Origin: Vreelandella halophila
GTDB lineage: Bacteria > Pseudomonadota > Gammaproteobacteria > Pseudomonadales > Oleiphilaceae
Reading direction: 5' to 3'
NCBI RefSeq assembly: GCF_009856365.1
Contig: NZ_WMEX01000005.1
Coordinates: forward strand, 1-64,000
Length of the DNA: 64,000 nt
In this document: positions 36,463-45,711 of the stretch, piece after piece
Numbering within the stretch: the stretch's first letter is position 1
Layout: each line of letters opens with the position of its first letter
Position numbers and translations under genes: made by a program
Notes under the pieces: model-generated
What the model was told of the DNA's origin: nothing
Databases searched by the model: none
What the model saw: only the letters and a program-made list of their open reading frames with translations

Positions 36463-37665
36463 ATGTTGACCTGGCTAAGTATCGGACTGGTATTCACTTT
36501 CACCATGATTGCAGTGATTCTCCTGCGATGGGGCAACCTGCAGGTGGTGGGCGTGACACCAGTGCGTACCTTCACCTTCATGGCCATTCTGTTCACTTCC
36601 GGCCTCGACGTGGGCCTGATCATGTTCCCGCTCACCGAATTCGGTGGCTATGCGGAGGACTACAGCGTCACCAACCCGCTCGCGATCGAGTTCGGGTTCT
36701 GGGCCTTCCTGATCTGGGGCTTCTACTTCCTTACCTGTTTCTACTTCTGCGTGATCGAACCACGGATCAAGTTCTTCGAGATTCCGGTGGTGAAGGTCAT
36801 CAACAACGTAGTGATCATCGGCACCTGTGCCTTTACCGCCTATCTGCTGCTGAAGAACCTGCCCTGGTATCTTCCGGAAATGGGCGATGACGGCACCGCG
36901 CAGACGGTTTTCTACGGCATCGTTTTCGTGTCCATTGCCATGGCCGTCTACTCCAGCACCAGCCTCAAGTATGTGCGGGTGCTGAGCGTGAGCACCAGCT
37001 GGATGTTCATCGGTCTGATCGCACTGTTCTGGTACTACGCCTTCATGACCGATAACGGCACCTTCGGGGACTTTGCCGGGACGCTGAGCCTGCTGGGTGG
37101 CTACTTCGGCAACATCCATGAGTTCATGCTGCCGCTGAGCGACTACCATGCCTTCTACCTGTACTGGTGGTTCGCCTGGTCCATCATGATCGGCCAGTTC
37201 ACTTCGCGCTTCGTGGGCGGACTGCGCACCTGGCAGCTGCTGCTGGCGATGCTGTTCCTGCCGTCGATCGCCATCGGTATCTGGTTTACGGTGCTGTACT
37301 ACTACCATCTGGAGGACATTGGCACCACGGGCGTGTTCAACATCCTCATGGTCACGGTGGGCATCACCATGGTCATCAACTCGCTGGACTCGCTGATCCG
37401 CCTTTACACCGACAACCTGAACCTGACGGTGAAGCGCTTCGGTAAGGGCCCCTACTTTGCGGGCAACCTGGTGGCCATGATCGGTCTGACCCTGCTGTTC
37501 CAGCTGGAGTTCCTCAGGATCCAGTGGGTCGGTGCCCTGGTGATCGGGATCTACTTCGCGTGCATCCTGTACATCATCGGCCGAAACTGGCGCACCGTGA
37601 GCAGCATCAACAGCTCGCCGGAAGAGAACAAGCTGGACTACAGCCTGGTCGATTCCGCGAACTGA
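36463..37665 (+). CDS. Short BCCT-like membrane transporter, probable choline/betaine uptake
   Basis: A 400-residue protein with about ten transmembrane helices. The region YLYWWFAWSIMIGQFTSRFVGG aligns by eye with the BCCT signature (W-x-S-x-x-G-x-F-x-A-R) around TM8, and FNILMVTVGITMVINSLDSL with the following helices. Typical BCCT carriers are 500-700 residues, so about two N-terminal helices are missing or rearranged; AAAGGAG precedes the chosen ATG, so the gene is not simply mis-started. Its position directly after betA makes choline or a related quaternary amine the likely substrate. Assignment to BCCT is moderate. Confidence 0.65.
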   Translation: MLTWLSIGLVFTFTMIAVILLRWGNLQVVGVTPVRTFTFMAILFTSGLDVGLIMFPLTEFGGYAEDYSVTNPLAIEFGFWAFLIWGFYFLTCFYFCVIEPRIKFFEIPVVKVINNVVIIGTCAFTAYLLLKNLPWYLPEMGDDGTAQTVFYGIVFVSIAMAVYSSTSLKYVRVLSVSTSWMFIGLIALFWYYAFMTDNGTFGDFAGTLSLLGGYFGNIHEFMLPLSDYHAFYLYWWFAWSIMIGQFTSRFVGGLRTWQLLLAMLFLPSIAIGIWFTVLYYYHLEDIGTTGVFNILMVTVGITMVINSLDSLIRLYTDNLNLTVKRFGKGPYFAGNLVAMIGLTLLFQLEFLRIQWVGALVIGIYFACILYIIGRNWRTVSSINSSPEENKLDYSLVDSAN

Positions 37666-37770
37666 CCTTCTGATGGGCCGTTGTGGCCGGAATGACTGGA
37701 TAACGTCTGAATCTTTCTGGTAGAAAAGGACGTTGTCCGGCATTCCAACAACAACACAACGGAGTCCATC

Positions 37771-39138
37771 ATGGATCAAACCCCAAGGGTCGCGGTCATC
37801 GGGGCCGGGCCCAGCGGTCTCACGGCAGCCAAGAACTGCCTTGAGGCCGGTCTGGACGTCACTGTGTTCGAGCAGAGTGACCAGGTCGGTGGCAACTGGG
37901 TCTTCAACAGTCGCACCGGCCATTCCAGTGTCTACGAGAACACCCACATCATCAGCTCCAGGGCGTGGTCGGAATACGAAGACTTTCCGATGCCCGAGGA
38001 CTACCCTGAATACCCCAACCATCGCCAGCTGCACGCCTACTTTGAAAGCTATGCGCGCCATTTCGGCGTCATGGACGTCATCCGGTTCGAGCACTGGGTG
38101 GATCAGGTTACCCGTAACGAGGACGGCACCTGGCACCTGAAGGTGACAGGGCCCGACGGCATGGCCGTGGAAGAGGATTTTTCCCACCTGATGGTGGCCA
38201 ACGGGCACCACTGGAATCCCAAGAACCCCGACTATCCGGGCACGTTCAACGGCACCTGGATGCATTCCCACGACTTCAAGGGGGTCAGTGATGAGTGGCG
38301 AGGGAAGCGGGTGCTTGTTATCGGTGCCGGTAATTCCGCCTGCGATGTGGCGGTGGAAACGGCCCGGGTGGCGGATCACGTCGCGCTGAGTATGCGCAGT
38401 GGTCAGTGGTTCATGCCCAAGTTCATGTTTGGCAAGCCGACGGATGTGCTGGGCTCCAATATGCCCACCTGGGTACCGAACCGCATCCGGCAGCTGCTGT
38501 TCACCGGGCTTCTGAAACTCCTCCAGGGGGATTACTACCGCAACTACGGCCTGCCCAGGCCCAGACGGCCGGTGCTGAGCCATCATCCGACCATCAACTC
38601 GGATCTGCTGGATTTCATCCGCCACCGGCGCATCCACCCGCGCCCGGCCGTCCGCGAGCTCAATGGAGACAGCGTGATCTTCCAGGACGGGCGCGAGGAT
38701 GCGTTTGATCTGGTGGTCGCCTGCACCGGGTTCTGGATCAGCTTCCCTTTCTTCGACCCGTCGTTGATCGACTTCAGCAGTGCCGAGCGGGTACCGCTGT
38801 ACCGGAAGATGATGCACGCGGACTTCAGCAACCTCTATTTCATCGGTCTGTTCCAGCCTCTGGGCTGCATCTGGCCGCTGGCGGACTACCAGGCGAAGCT
38901 GGCCTGTCAGGAAATCCTCGGGCATTACGCCCGTCCGGCCAACATGCGCCTGGCCATCCAGGAGGAGGCCGCCAATCCGCACCTGGATTTTGATGCCGGT
39001 GGGCGCCACTCCACCGAGGTGGACTATCACCGGTTCCGGCGGGACCTGAAGAAGGAGCTGCGGAAAGCCGGGGTCGAGATAGGCCGCCCACCCGCCGGCA
39101 AGCCCGGGCGCTACAAGGATTTCAGCAGGGCATCATGA
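37771..39138 (+). CDS. Flavin-containing monooxygenase
   Basis: A 455-residue FMO with an N-terminal FAD site [14 protein letters not shown], the motif [12 protein letters not shown], the FMO fingerprint region [16 protein letters not shown] and an NADPH site [12 protein letters not shown]. The family oxygenates N- or S-containing nucleophiles, or acts as a Baeyer-Villiger enzyme. It differs from bacterial trimethylamine monooxygenase in several blocks, so that function should not be assumed. Location after the bet genes suggests an amine substrate, but this is inference. GGAG lies before ATG 37771. Confidence 0.88.
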   Translation: MDQTPRVAVIGAGPSGLTAAKNCLEAGLDVTVFEQSDQVGGNWVFNSRTGHSSVYENTHIISSRAWSEYEDFPMPEDYPEYPNHRQLHAYFESYARHFGVMDVIRFEHWVDQVTRNEDGTWHLKVTGPDGMAVEEDFSHLMVANGHHWNPKNPDYPGTFNGTWMHSHDFKGVSDEWRGKRVLVIGAGNSACDVAVETARVADHVALSMRSGQWFMPKFMFGKPTDVLGSNMPTWVPNRIRQLLFTGLLKLLQGDYYRNYGLPRPRRPVLSHHPTINSDLLDFIRHRRIHPRPAVRELNGDSVIFQDGREDAFDLVVACTGFWISFPFFDPSLIDFSSAERVPLYRKMMHADFSNLYFIGLFQPLGCIWPLADYQAKLACQEILGHYARPANMRLAIQEEAANPHLDFDAGGRHSTEVDYHRFRRDLKKELRKAGVEIGRPPAGKPGRYKDFSRAS

Positions 39139-39294
39139 AGGGGCAGGCACTGCACTGTTTGTGATCCGCTTCCGCCCATTGATTCAAATTCTGGAGAGAA
39201 TGTGCCATCGAGGCCAATGCAGTGACAGGGGAAGTTGAATAGTATCCCGACGTTTATACCTTTCCAATAAACCATAACAATCAGGAGCTCTTGG

Positions 39295-40980
39295 ATGATC
39301 AAAGTTGATGACAGGCCCACCACGCTGCACAGCCTGTTCTACTGGGCGCAGCGTTCTCCGGACATGGTCTATATGAACCAGCCCTATCCGGACGGTTCGG
39401 TGGAGGAGACCACCTGGAAGCAGGCTGCGGACCAGGTGCTGCGCATGGCCGCCCACCTCAGATCCCTGGAACTGCCGGAGAAAAGCTGCATCGCCATTCT
39501 GGGCAAGAACAGCGACCACTGGGTCATGGCGGATCTGGCCATCTGGGCTGCCGGTCACGTCTCGGTGCCGCTGTACCCCACACTCAATGGTGACACGGCC
39601 GCCTATGTGCTGGAGCACAGTGAGGCGAAGCTGATGATGCTCGGCAAGCTCGATGGCACGGCCGACGGCTGGAACGACATCAAGAACCACATCCCGGCGG
39701 ATCTTCCGATCATTTCCATGCCCATGTCGCCGCGCAGGGATACCGAGCAGTGGAAGGACATCGTCGCGCGCACCGAGCCGTTGGCTGAGCCGCACCTGCC
39801 GTCACCGGATGAGCTGGCCACCCTGGTCTATACCTCCGGCAGTACTGGCAGGCCCAAGGGCGTGATGCACTCGTTCGGAACCATGATCTCGGTGGCCGAG
39901 GGGCTCAAGCAGATCTTCCCCGTGGACCAGAACGACCGCATGCTCTCCTACCTGCCACTGGCCCACGTGGCCGAGCGCGCCGCTGTCCAGACGTCCTCGC
40001 TGTACTTCGGTTTCCCGCTCTATTTCGCCAACTCCCTGGACACCTTCCAGGAGGACCTGCAGCGGGCGCGCCCGACGCTGTTCTTCTCCGTACCGCGCCT
40101 GTGGATGAAGTTCTATCTGGCCATCTGCGACAAGCTGCCGCCGAAGAAGCAGAAGGTGCTGTTCCGGGTTCCGCTGCTCAACCGGGTTGTGAAGCGCAAG
40201 ATCCTCAAGCAGCTGGGTCTGGACCACGTGCGTGCGGCCCTGACCGGGGCGGCCCCGCTGGCGCCGGAGATCATCCACTGGTACCGCAACATCGGGCTGG
40301 AGCTGCTTGAGGTCTACGGCATGTCCGAGAACTTCGGGTATTCCCATGCCAACCGTCCGGGTGACGCCAAGGTTGGCACGGTGGGTCTTCCGAACCCCGG
40401 TGTGGAACACCGCGTGACGGACGAGGGCGAGCTTCAGGTGAAGAGCCCTGGGCAGATGCTCGGGTTCTACAAGAACGATGAGAAGACCAGGGAAGAAATC
40501 ACCGAGGACGGCTTTCTCAGGACCGGCGACATGGCGGAAGTGGATGCCAATGGCTATACCCGCATCACCGGCCGGGTGAAGGATCTGTTCAAGACCGCCA
40601 AGGGCAAGTACGTGGTGCCCGTTCCCATCGAGGGCCGGTTCACCCATCCCAGGGTGGAGGTGGTCTGCGTGGCCGGCGCCAATCAGCCCCAGCCCTGCGC
40701 CCTGATCACCCTGTCCGAGGAGGCCCAGGCGGAGCTCCAGAAGGGCGGCGACCGCGCGACCATCGAGAAGGAGCTGGCGGAAGAGCTGGACCGGGTCAAC
40801 TCGGAGGTCGAGGACCACGAGAAGCTGGCATTCGCGGTGATCGTGAAGGAGCCCTGGACCATGGAGAACGGCATGCTGACGCCGACCATGAAGATCAAGC
40901 GCAACGTGATCGAGGATCACTACGCTGAGCGGCTGCCGAAGTGGTATGACCAGAACAAGAAGGTGATCTGGGAGGAATGA
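39295..40980 (+). CDS. AMP-binding long-chain acyl-CoA synthetase
   Basis: A 561-residue adenylating enzyme with the P-loop-like LVYTSGSTGRPKGVMHS, the A5 motif EVYGMSENFGYSHANRPG, the A7 motif FLRTGDMAEVDANGYTRITGR and the A10 region TPTMKIKRNVIEDHY. This is the FadD15/bubblegum-type clade of long-chain fatty-acyl-CoA ligases. A strong two-way terminator follows. Its link to the bet genes is only positional. Confidence 0.9.
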   Translation: MIKVDDRPTTLHSLFYWAQRSPDMVYMNQPYPDGSVEETTWKQAADQVLRMAAHLRSLELPEKSCIAILGKNSDHWVMADLAIWAAGHVSVPLYPTLNGDTAAYVLEHSEAKLMMLGKLDGTADGWNDIKNHIPADLPIISMPMSPRRDTEQWKDIVARTEPLAEPHLPSPDELATLVYTSGSTGRPKGVMHSFGTMISVAEGLKQIFPVDQNDRMLSYLPLAHVAERAAVQTSSLYFGFPLYFANSLDTFQEDLQRARPTLFFSVPRLWMKFYLAICDKLPPKKQKVLFRVPLLNRVVKRKILKQLGLDHVRAALTGAAPLAPEIIHWYRNIGLELLEVYGMSENFGYSHANRPGDAKVGTVGLPNPGVEHRVTDEGELQVKSPGQMLGFYKNDEKTREEITEDGFLRTGDMAEVDANGYTRITGRVKDLFKTAKGKYVVPVPIEGRFTHPRVEVVCVAGANQPQPCALITLSEEAQAELQKGGDRATIEKELAEELDRVNSEVEDHEKLAFAVIVKEPWTMENGMLTPTMKIKRNVIEDHYAERLPKWYDQNKKVIWEE

Positions 40981-41003
40981 GCGCCTGCTGATCAGTCGTA
41001 AAC

Positions 41004-41044
41004 CAGAAAACCCCGCCCCGGTGGTTCCGGCGCGGGGTTTTCTG
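41004..41044. terminator. Bidirectional intrinsic terminator
   Basis: CAGAAAACCCCGC (41004-41016) pairs perfectly with GCGGGGTTTTCTG (41032-41044), giving a 13-bp stem with A- and T-tracts on both sides. It separates the acyl-CoA synthetase from the convergent Sel1-repeat gene. Confidence 0.92.
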
Positions 41045-41066
41045 TTTCCGGGCGGTGGCAGGCGGG

Positions 41067-41927
41067 TCAGTCGCCGTGGATGATCTCCTCCAGACGGCGG
41101 ATCTCGTCGAGGCTGTCCAAGCGCTCCTCATTACTCATGGCATCCCGGTACAGGCGCTGGTTCTTCCGGCCCTGGGGGCTGCCGTTTTCGGCCGCCAGGG
41201 TTGACCAGGCATAGGCCTTTTTCAGGTTCCGTTCGGTGCCCTGACCCTCGCCATAGAGGTAGCCCAGGTTGGCCTGGGCCCCTACATGGCCCTGCATGGC
41301 GGCCTTCCGGTACCAGCGGTAGGCGGTGTCCGCGTCTTTCTCCACGCCTTCGCCCTGGAAGTGGACGAATCCAAGCATGGCCTGGGCACCGGCGTGGCCG
41401 CGCTCTGCGGCCACCCGGTACCAGTAGGCAGCCAGTTCCCGGTCTTTCGGAGCGTTGTTGCGGCCCTCAAAGAGTTCGTCCCCCAGCTGTTTCTGGCGGT
41501 CCGGGGAGCTGCGGGCGATCCGGATTTCGCGGGCGAGCAGGCCATCATCCTTTTCCAGATAATCAGTAGCCGGCTGGTAGCCTGCCTCCGCGGCGGCTTC
41601 AAGGTGGTTCTCGGCGGCCTCCAGTTTCCGCTCTTCGCGCAGCATCCGGCCGAGCTGGTACCGGGCTTCCGCGATGCCGTGTTCGTTCGCCAGGGTCTCG
41701 AGCGCGGCACGGGCCTTGGCATCCGACTCAAAACCTGTGCCGGTTTCCCGGTAAAGGTTGTACAGCTTCATGCGCGCACCGGGATTGCCCATATCGGCAA
41801 GCTCGCGATAGAGCTCCGCGGCGGCCTTGTGGTTGCCATCAGCGCGCATGCGGTCCGCATCTTTCAGGGAAGGGGCCGCGCAGGCGGCAAGCAGCAGGAC
41901 GGTCAGTAACAGCGTGGTTTTCTGCAA
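41067..41927 (-). CDS. Sel1-repeat lipoprotein
   Basis: From TTG 41927 the protein is 286 residues and begins with a lipoprotein signal (LLLTVLLLAAC, cysteine at about residue 17). A longer reading frame exists upstream but would bury this signal. Repeats of about 36 residues follow, for example AAYWYRVAAERGHAGAQAML, AYRWYRKAAMQGHVGAQANL and a last one starting AYAWSTLAAENG, which define Sel1-like TPR motifs. Such proteins scaffold protein complexes in the envelope. The partner is unknown. Confidence 0.82.
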   Translation of the reverse strand: MQKTTLLLTVLLLAACAAPSLKDADRMRADGNHKAAAELYRELADMGNPGARMKLYNLYRETGTGFESDAKARAALETLANEHGIAEARYQLGRMLREERKLEAAENHLEAAAEAGYQPATDYLEKDDGLLAREIRIARSSPDRQKQLGDELFEGRNNAPKDRELAAYWYRVAAERGHAGAQAMLGFVHFQGEGVEKDADTAYRWYRKAAMQGHVGAQANLGYLYGEGQGTERNLKKAYAWSTLAAENGSPQGRKNQRLYRDAMSNEERLDSLDEIRRLEEIIHGD

Positions 41928-41973
41928 AACGGGGAACCTGTTGGTTGTGTGGGCCTCCCGGCCTGCCCGCCCA

Positions 41974-42933
41974 TCAGACGTGGTTGCGCAGGCCGAGCTC
42001 GTCCGGGTAGGGAGTAAGATAGTCCTGGCGCTCCAGATAGGCAACGGGTTCCCGCCTCTGGGCCATGCGCAGCAGGGTCATGGGCACCACCAGCGGCACC
42101 TGCCCCTGCTGGTACAGGTCGATCTGTTCGTGCAGCATCTCGCGGTCCGCATCGCTCATGGAACCGCGCAGGTAGCCCATCAGGTGCTGCATGGCATTGG
42201 CGTGGTCGCCGCGCGTGATCTGTTTCTGCATGGCCTTCATGAAGGCGTTGATGTAGCGTTCGGCGATATCCGCCAGCGGTTCCGCCTTGAGGTCGGAGAG
42301 CATGGGGCCGAGTTCCCGGTAGGTCTTCTGGCAGTGCGCCAGGAGCTGGAACTTGTGCCGTGTGTGGAAATCCAGAAGGGCGCTCCGGGTCAGCCCCGCC
42401 TCGATCATGCGACACCAGTCGTCGTATACAAAGACGCGCTCGATGAAATTCTCGCGCAGGTGACTGTCATTCAGGCGGCCCTCCTCCTCCACCGGCAGAA
42501 CCGGGTAGGCTTCCATCAGCGCCTGCGCGAAAAGCCCCCTGCCATCCCGCCGGATGACCTGCCCTTCCTCGTTGTGGATGCGGATGCGTTCCATGCCACA
42601 GCTGGGGGACTTGGCCTTGAGGATGAAGCCACGCAGGTCCGTGAGCGAGGGCAGGGCGTCCCGGATCCAGTGCTCCATTGAGGCGGTATGGTCCGCATTG
42701 CCACTGGTGGTGATCAGGCGCAGGCCGTCCTGGTGTTCACGCAGGTGGATCGCTGGCCGGGGCACGCCCAGGCCGGCTTCCAGCTCCGGACACAGGGAGC
42801 GGAACTCGAAGTAGTGTGAGAGCACCTGGGAACAGTAGCGGGCATGCTTATGGCCGCCGTCGTAGCGGACTTCCTCGCCAAGGAGGCAGGCGCTGATACC
42901 CACCGGGATTTTCCGGCCCTGCTCGTAACTCAT
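41974..42933 (-). CDS. DUF523 and DUF1722 fusion protein
   Basis: A 319-residue two-domain protein. The N-terminal DUF523 domain (about 8-155) has the conserved PVGISACLLGEEVRYDGGHK, the SLCPELEAGLGVPRP motif and LKAKSPSCGMERI with cysteines likely to bind a metal. The C-terminal DUF1722 (about 190-310) contains LLDFHTRHKFQLLAHCQKTYRELG. This fusion is common in gammaproteobacteria near photolyase or stress genes; its reaction is unknown. It is 46 bp upstream of the Sel1 gene on the same strand. Confidence 0.92.
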   Translation of the reverse strand: MSYEQGRKIPVGISACLLGEEVRYDGGHKHARYCSQVLSHYFEFRSLCPELEAGLGVPRPAIHLREHQDGLRLITTSGNADHTASMEHWIRDALPSLTDLRGFILKAKSPSCGMERIRIHNEEGQVIRRDGRGLFAQALMEAYPVLPVEEEGRLNDSHLRENFIERVFVYDDWCRMIEAGLTRSALLDFHTRHKFQLLAHCQKTYRELGPMLSDLKAEPLADIAERYINAFMKAMQKQITRGDHANAMQHLMGYLRGSMSDADREMLHEQIDLYQQGQVPLVVPMTLLRMAQRREPVAYLERQDYLTPYPDELGLRNHV

Positions 42934-43011
42934 GGATGACCTCCGGAGACAGACGTATTTCCTGTTTATACGCTCCAGACTAGCAGTGCGATTGAAAGCT
43001 GCCGCCCGGGT

Positions 43012-43941
43012 TCACTTCGCCGGGCAGTGGATCACCGGGCAGGCCGCCGTGCTGCCTGCTGGTGTGGGGGCTTCCGGAAGAGTCGTGTCGGCGCAGCCCG
43101 CCGCGTGCCGGGCTGCCAGAGGGCAGCCCCTGCGTGCCAGGAGCGTGGCGAGGTTGAGCCATCCAGCGGTAAGCTCCGGGGCTTCCCGGGTCAGAGTGAT
43201 GAACTGGGACAGAGCCTGCTCCGTCTCCTCCTGTGCGTAGAGGCTGTTGGCGAGCCCAAAGCGGGCGGCCGAGGCATCCGGCCAGTGTGCCAGGGCGGTT
43301 CGATAGGCCTGCTCCGCCAGGGGCAGTTGCCCCAGCTCTTCCATATCACTGGCCGCGGCCAGCCAGGGCAGTGGCCGTGCTGTGGCCGGAAGGCGATCCG
43401 GCGGGGTCATGACCATGGCCCAGTGGTCGGCGCGCGCCCAGCTGGCCAGGAAGGGACGGACCGGTTCCGCATGCCGGGGCCGGGTGTCGGTGTGCAGGAT
43501 GATCCGGTCACGGCCGCGGTCGTAGCCAATGACCACGGCATAGTGCCACTGGGGCCACCAGTCGAGCCCCAGGTTCTGCATCACCAGCACCGGGTTACCC
43601 GCTTCCACCTCCCGGAGGATGGCTCCCAGCTCCGGTTCCAGTGGATAGGCCAGCAGGCCGTGGGCGCGGGCGGTGGCAACCATTTCCACCTGGAGCGAGC
43701 CGCCGCGTTCCGGCACATAGACCTGGTCCACGAGACGTTCCGGTGTGGTGGCGACGGAGCGGTGGTTCAGGACCGTGGCCAGAGCTGCGGGGCCGCACTG
43801 GTAGGCTTCCTGGGGATGGAACGGGACCCCGTCAATGACGTGGCTGGCCGAGGAGCCGGTGTGTTCCGGCCACTGGGGCTGGCTGGCGCAGCCGCCCAGA
43901 AGGAGGACGGCGGCCAGCAGCAGGGCTGTCAGTTGATGCAA
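43012..43941 (-). CDS. PA2778-family C39-like cysteine peptidase lipoprotein
   Basis: A 309-residue protein with a lipoprotein signal (LLLAAVLLLGGC, Cys18). A papain-fold C39-like domain follows with the catalytic Cys in EAYQCGPAALATVL and His in WPQWHYAVVIGYD, then a TPR-like region (about 190-270). It corresponds to the PA2778 family of Pseudomonas. It overlaps the preceding PA2779-family gene by 13 bp, the conserved partner arrangement. The substrate is unknown; processing of a secreted peptide is possible. Confidence 0.9.
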   Translation of the reverse strand: MHQLTALLLAAVLLLGGCASQPQWPEHTGSSASHVIDGVPFHPQEAYQCGPAALATVLNHRSVATTPERLVDQVYVPERGGSLQVEMVATARAHGLLAYPLEPELGAILREVEAGNPVLVMQNLGLDWWPQWHYAVVIGYDRGRDRIILHTDTRPRHAEPVRPFLASWARADHWAMVMTPPDRLPATARPLPWLAAASDMEELGQLPLAEQAYRTALAHWPDASAARFGLANSLYAQEETEQALSQFITLTREAPELTAGWLNLATLLARRGCPLAARHAAGCADTTLPEAPTPAGSTAACPVIHCPAK

Positions 43942-44330
43942 CGGACGAACGAGAAGATGTTGGTGGCGCAGAGCATGTCGGTAACAATGAACACCAGCAC
44001 AAAGAGCACAATAATGCCCACGACGCCTTCACCGGCGGGTGCCTGGGAAAGCTGTTCGTTGAAGGAGGCCAGCTCCTGCTGTGTCAGGTTGTTGATGCGT
44101 TCCGACACCTGGGCGCGATCCACGCCCATGCGCTCCAGGGTTGCCTTGACCTCGTCCCGGTCAAGCATGGCGCGCAGCTCCTCACGGTCGTGCTGGAGCT
44201 GCTGGTCGGCCACAACGCTGCCGGTTTCAATCATATCCGCTGAACCCATGAGCGGCATGCAGGCCAGAAAGAGCATGGCCAGAATCTGGATGAACGCCAC
44301 ACGGCGCATGGGCAGACGCTGGTACAGCAT
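43929..44330 (-). CDS. PA2779-family membrane protein
   Basis: A 133-residue protein with a signal sequence (about 8-32), a helical domain with the pattern LQHDREELRAMLDRDEVKATL and LTQQELASFNEQL, and a C-terminal transmembrane helix (GVVGIIVLFVLVFIVTDML). This is the PA2779 family always found next to PA2778-type cysteine peptidases. It may be the substrate or membrane anchor of that peptidase (inference). GGAGG precedes the ATG. Confidence 0.88.
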   Translation of the reverse strand: MLYQRLPMRRVAFIQILAMLFLACMPLMGSADMIETGSVVADQQLQHDREELRAMLDRDEVKATLERMGVDRAQVSERINNLTQQELASFNEQLSQAPAGEGVVGIIVLFVLVFIVTDMLCATNIFSFVRCIN

Positions 44331-44438
44331 GGTGTGCCTCCTTCTTTACGGATTTCCCCGGAGTCTAAAGTTCTGGCGGGGATTCGTCACTGGCCGGAAC
44401 GCGACCTATAATGGCTGCTTCAATCAGGAGGGGGTGTT

Positions 44439-45089
44439 TTGGAGCGAGCCCGAGTCGTTGCCGGCCTGATGGCCGAGGCCTGCCATGAGCTGCATAACGC
44501 CTGGGCGCCGGCATGCCGGCTGCGCACGCGGGTGGGCTCGGGGCGTGCTACCTGGCACCGCTATGATCCCCGCCGTGATGACCATTGCATTACGATTGGT
44601 ACACTCATGGTCGCGGACAAGGCCCAGCCGGCTCTCTGCGGCGGCTGGCTTTCCACACGGGAGATCCAGGGGCGCGGCTACTTCGGCGGTGCCGTTTCGG
44701 AGCTCAACCTGCTCGCCCATGGCTGCTGCCACGAGTTCGCCCACCTGCTCCAGACCCGTTCCGGCGGGCGGCGATACGGCCAGGTGCATAACGCCGCTTT
44801 CTATCAGTGGCTGGATCAGCTTCACAGCGCCGGCGCCGCCCATGCCCTGCGCGGCCGGCTGGCGGAGGAAGCCCAGACACGGGGAGTCGTGCTGGCCACT
44901 GACATCGTCAGTACCGCCGGAGAAACGGCGCTCCGGGACTTCTCCCCCGGTGACCGGGTGCGTTTCGGACCCGGCCTCCAGGGGCGGATCCGGCGGGTGA
45001 ACCGGCGCACCTGCACCGTGGACGGCACCGGGCCCTGCCGCGGCCGACGCTATCGGGTACCACCACAGATGATGACTGTTACAGGCTGA
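44439..45089 (+). CDS. SprT-like zinc metallopeptidase-related protein
   Basis: A 216-residue protein starting at TTG 44439, supported by an AGGAGGGGG ribosome site; an ATG 30 bp later would leave no such site. The zinc motif HEFAH occurs in HGCCHEFAHLLQ, followed by a further His in QVHNAAFYQWL, as in SprT-like and related gluzincin folds. A C-terminal SH3-like segment (FSPGDRVRFGPGLQGRIRRVNRRT) follows. A role in DNA-protein crosslink repair is known for SPRTN relatives but is not demonstrated for this clade. It precedes fetAB by 10 bp. Confidence 0.8.
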   Translation: MERARVVAGLMAEACHELHNAWAPACRLRTRVGSGRATWHRYDPRRDDHCITIGTLMVADKAQPALCGGWLSTREIQGRGYFGGAVSELNLLAHGCCHEFAHLLQTRSGGRRYGQVHNAAFYQWLDQLHSAGAAHALRGRLAEEAQTRGVVLATDIVSTAGETALRDFSPGDRVRFGPGLQGRIRRVNRRTCTVDGTGPCRGRRYRVPPQMMTVTG

Positions 45090-45099
45090 TCACAACCCC

Positions 45100-45711
45100 A
45101 TGAACCAGACCCTGATCCTTAATGGCCTTGCCACCGGCGAGCTGGATGCGATTGACCTGACGGTGCCCCCGGGAGGCATCGTCTGTCTCTCCGGCCCTTC
45201 GGGCTCCGGAAAATCACGGCTGCTGCGTGCGGTGGCCGACCTGGATCCCCATGAGGGGGAGGTCCGTCTCGATGGGACTCCGGCACACAGCCTGAAAGCC
45301 AACGAGTGGCGCCGCCGCGTCATGCTGGTGCCCGCCGAGAGCCGCTGGTGGCATGACACCGTGGGCGAACACTGTGGCGTACCCCGTGAGTCCGACCTAA
45401 CGGCACTGGGGTTTGAGCCTGATGTCCACCAGTGGCCCGTCAGCCGCCTGTCGTCCGGCGAGAAGCAGCGCCTGGCCCTGTATCGCGCCCTGTCACTGGA
45501 CCCCGAGGCCCTGCTGCTTGATGAGCCCACCGCCAACCTCGACGAAGCCACCCGTGACCGGGTCGAGCAGTGGCTGGTCAAGCGTATCCACGACCAGGGC
45601 CTGCCGGCACTCTGGGCCACCCATGACCCCAGCCAGATTGCCCGCGTGAGCGATACCCACTACCGCATCAACGGCCGTCGGCTGGAGGAGGCCTCCCATG
45701 GAACTGATTGA
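45100..45711 (+). CDS. fetA: ABC transporter ATPase FetA
   Basis: A 203-residue ATPase with Walker A GPSGSGKSRLLR, the signature LSSGEKQRLALY and Walker B EALLLDEPTANLDE with the following H-loop ATHDP. Its small size and immediate overlap with a UPF0014 permease identify it as FetA of the iron-export system FetAB, which lowers cytoplasmic iron under oxidative stress. It overlaps fetB by 14 bp. Confidence 0.92.
   Translation: MNQTLILNGLATGELDAIDLTVPPGGIVCLSGPSGSGKSRLLRAVADLDPHEGEVRLDGTPAHSLKANEWRRRVMLVPAESRWWHDTVGEHCGVPRESDLTALGFEPDVHQWPVSRLSSGEKQRLALYRALSLDPEALLLDEPTANLDEATRDRVEQWLVKRIHDQGLPALWATHDPSQIARVSDTHYRINGRRLEEASHGTD

Noticed and set aside
36475-39030. Very long minus-strand open frame (851 codons) opposite the BCCT-like and FMO genes
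   Set aside because: It has no membrane or enzyme pattern, is rich in H, Q, R and V as expected of antisense frames in GC-rich DNA, and opposes two well-supported plus-strand genes.
37771-39138. Trimethylamine monooxygenase (Tmm)
   Set aside because: FMO motifs are present, but the N-terminal and substrate-side blocks do not match what I recall of bacterial Tmm; only the broad family is claimed.
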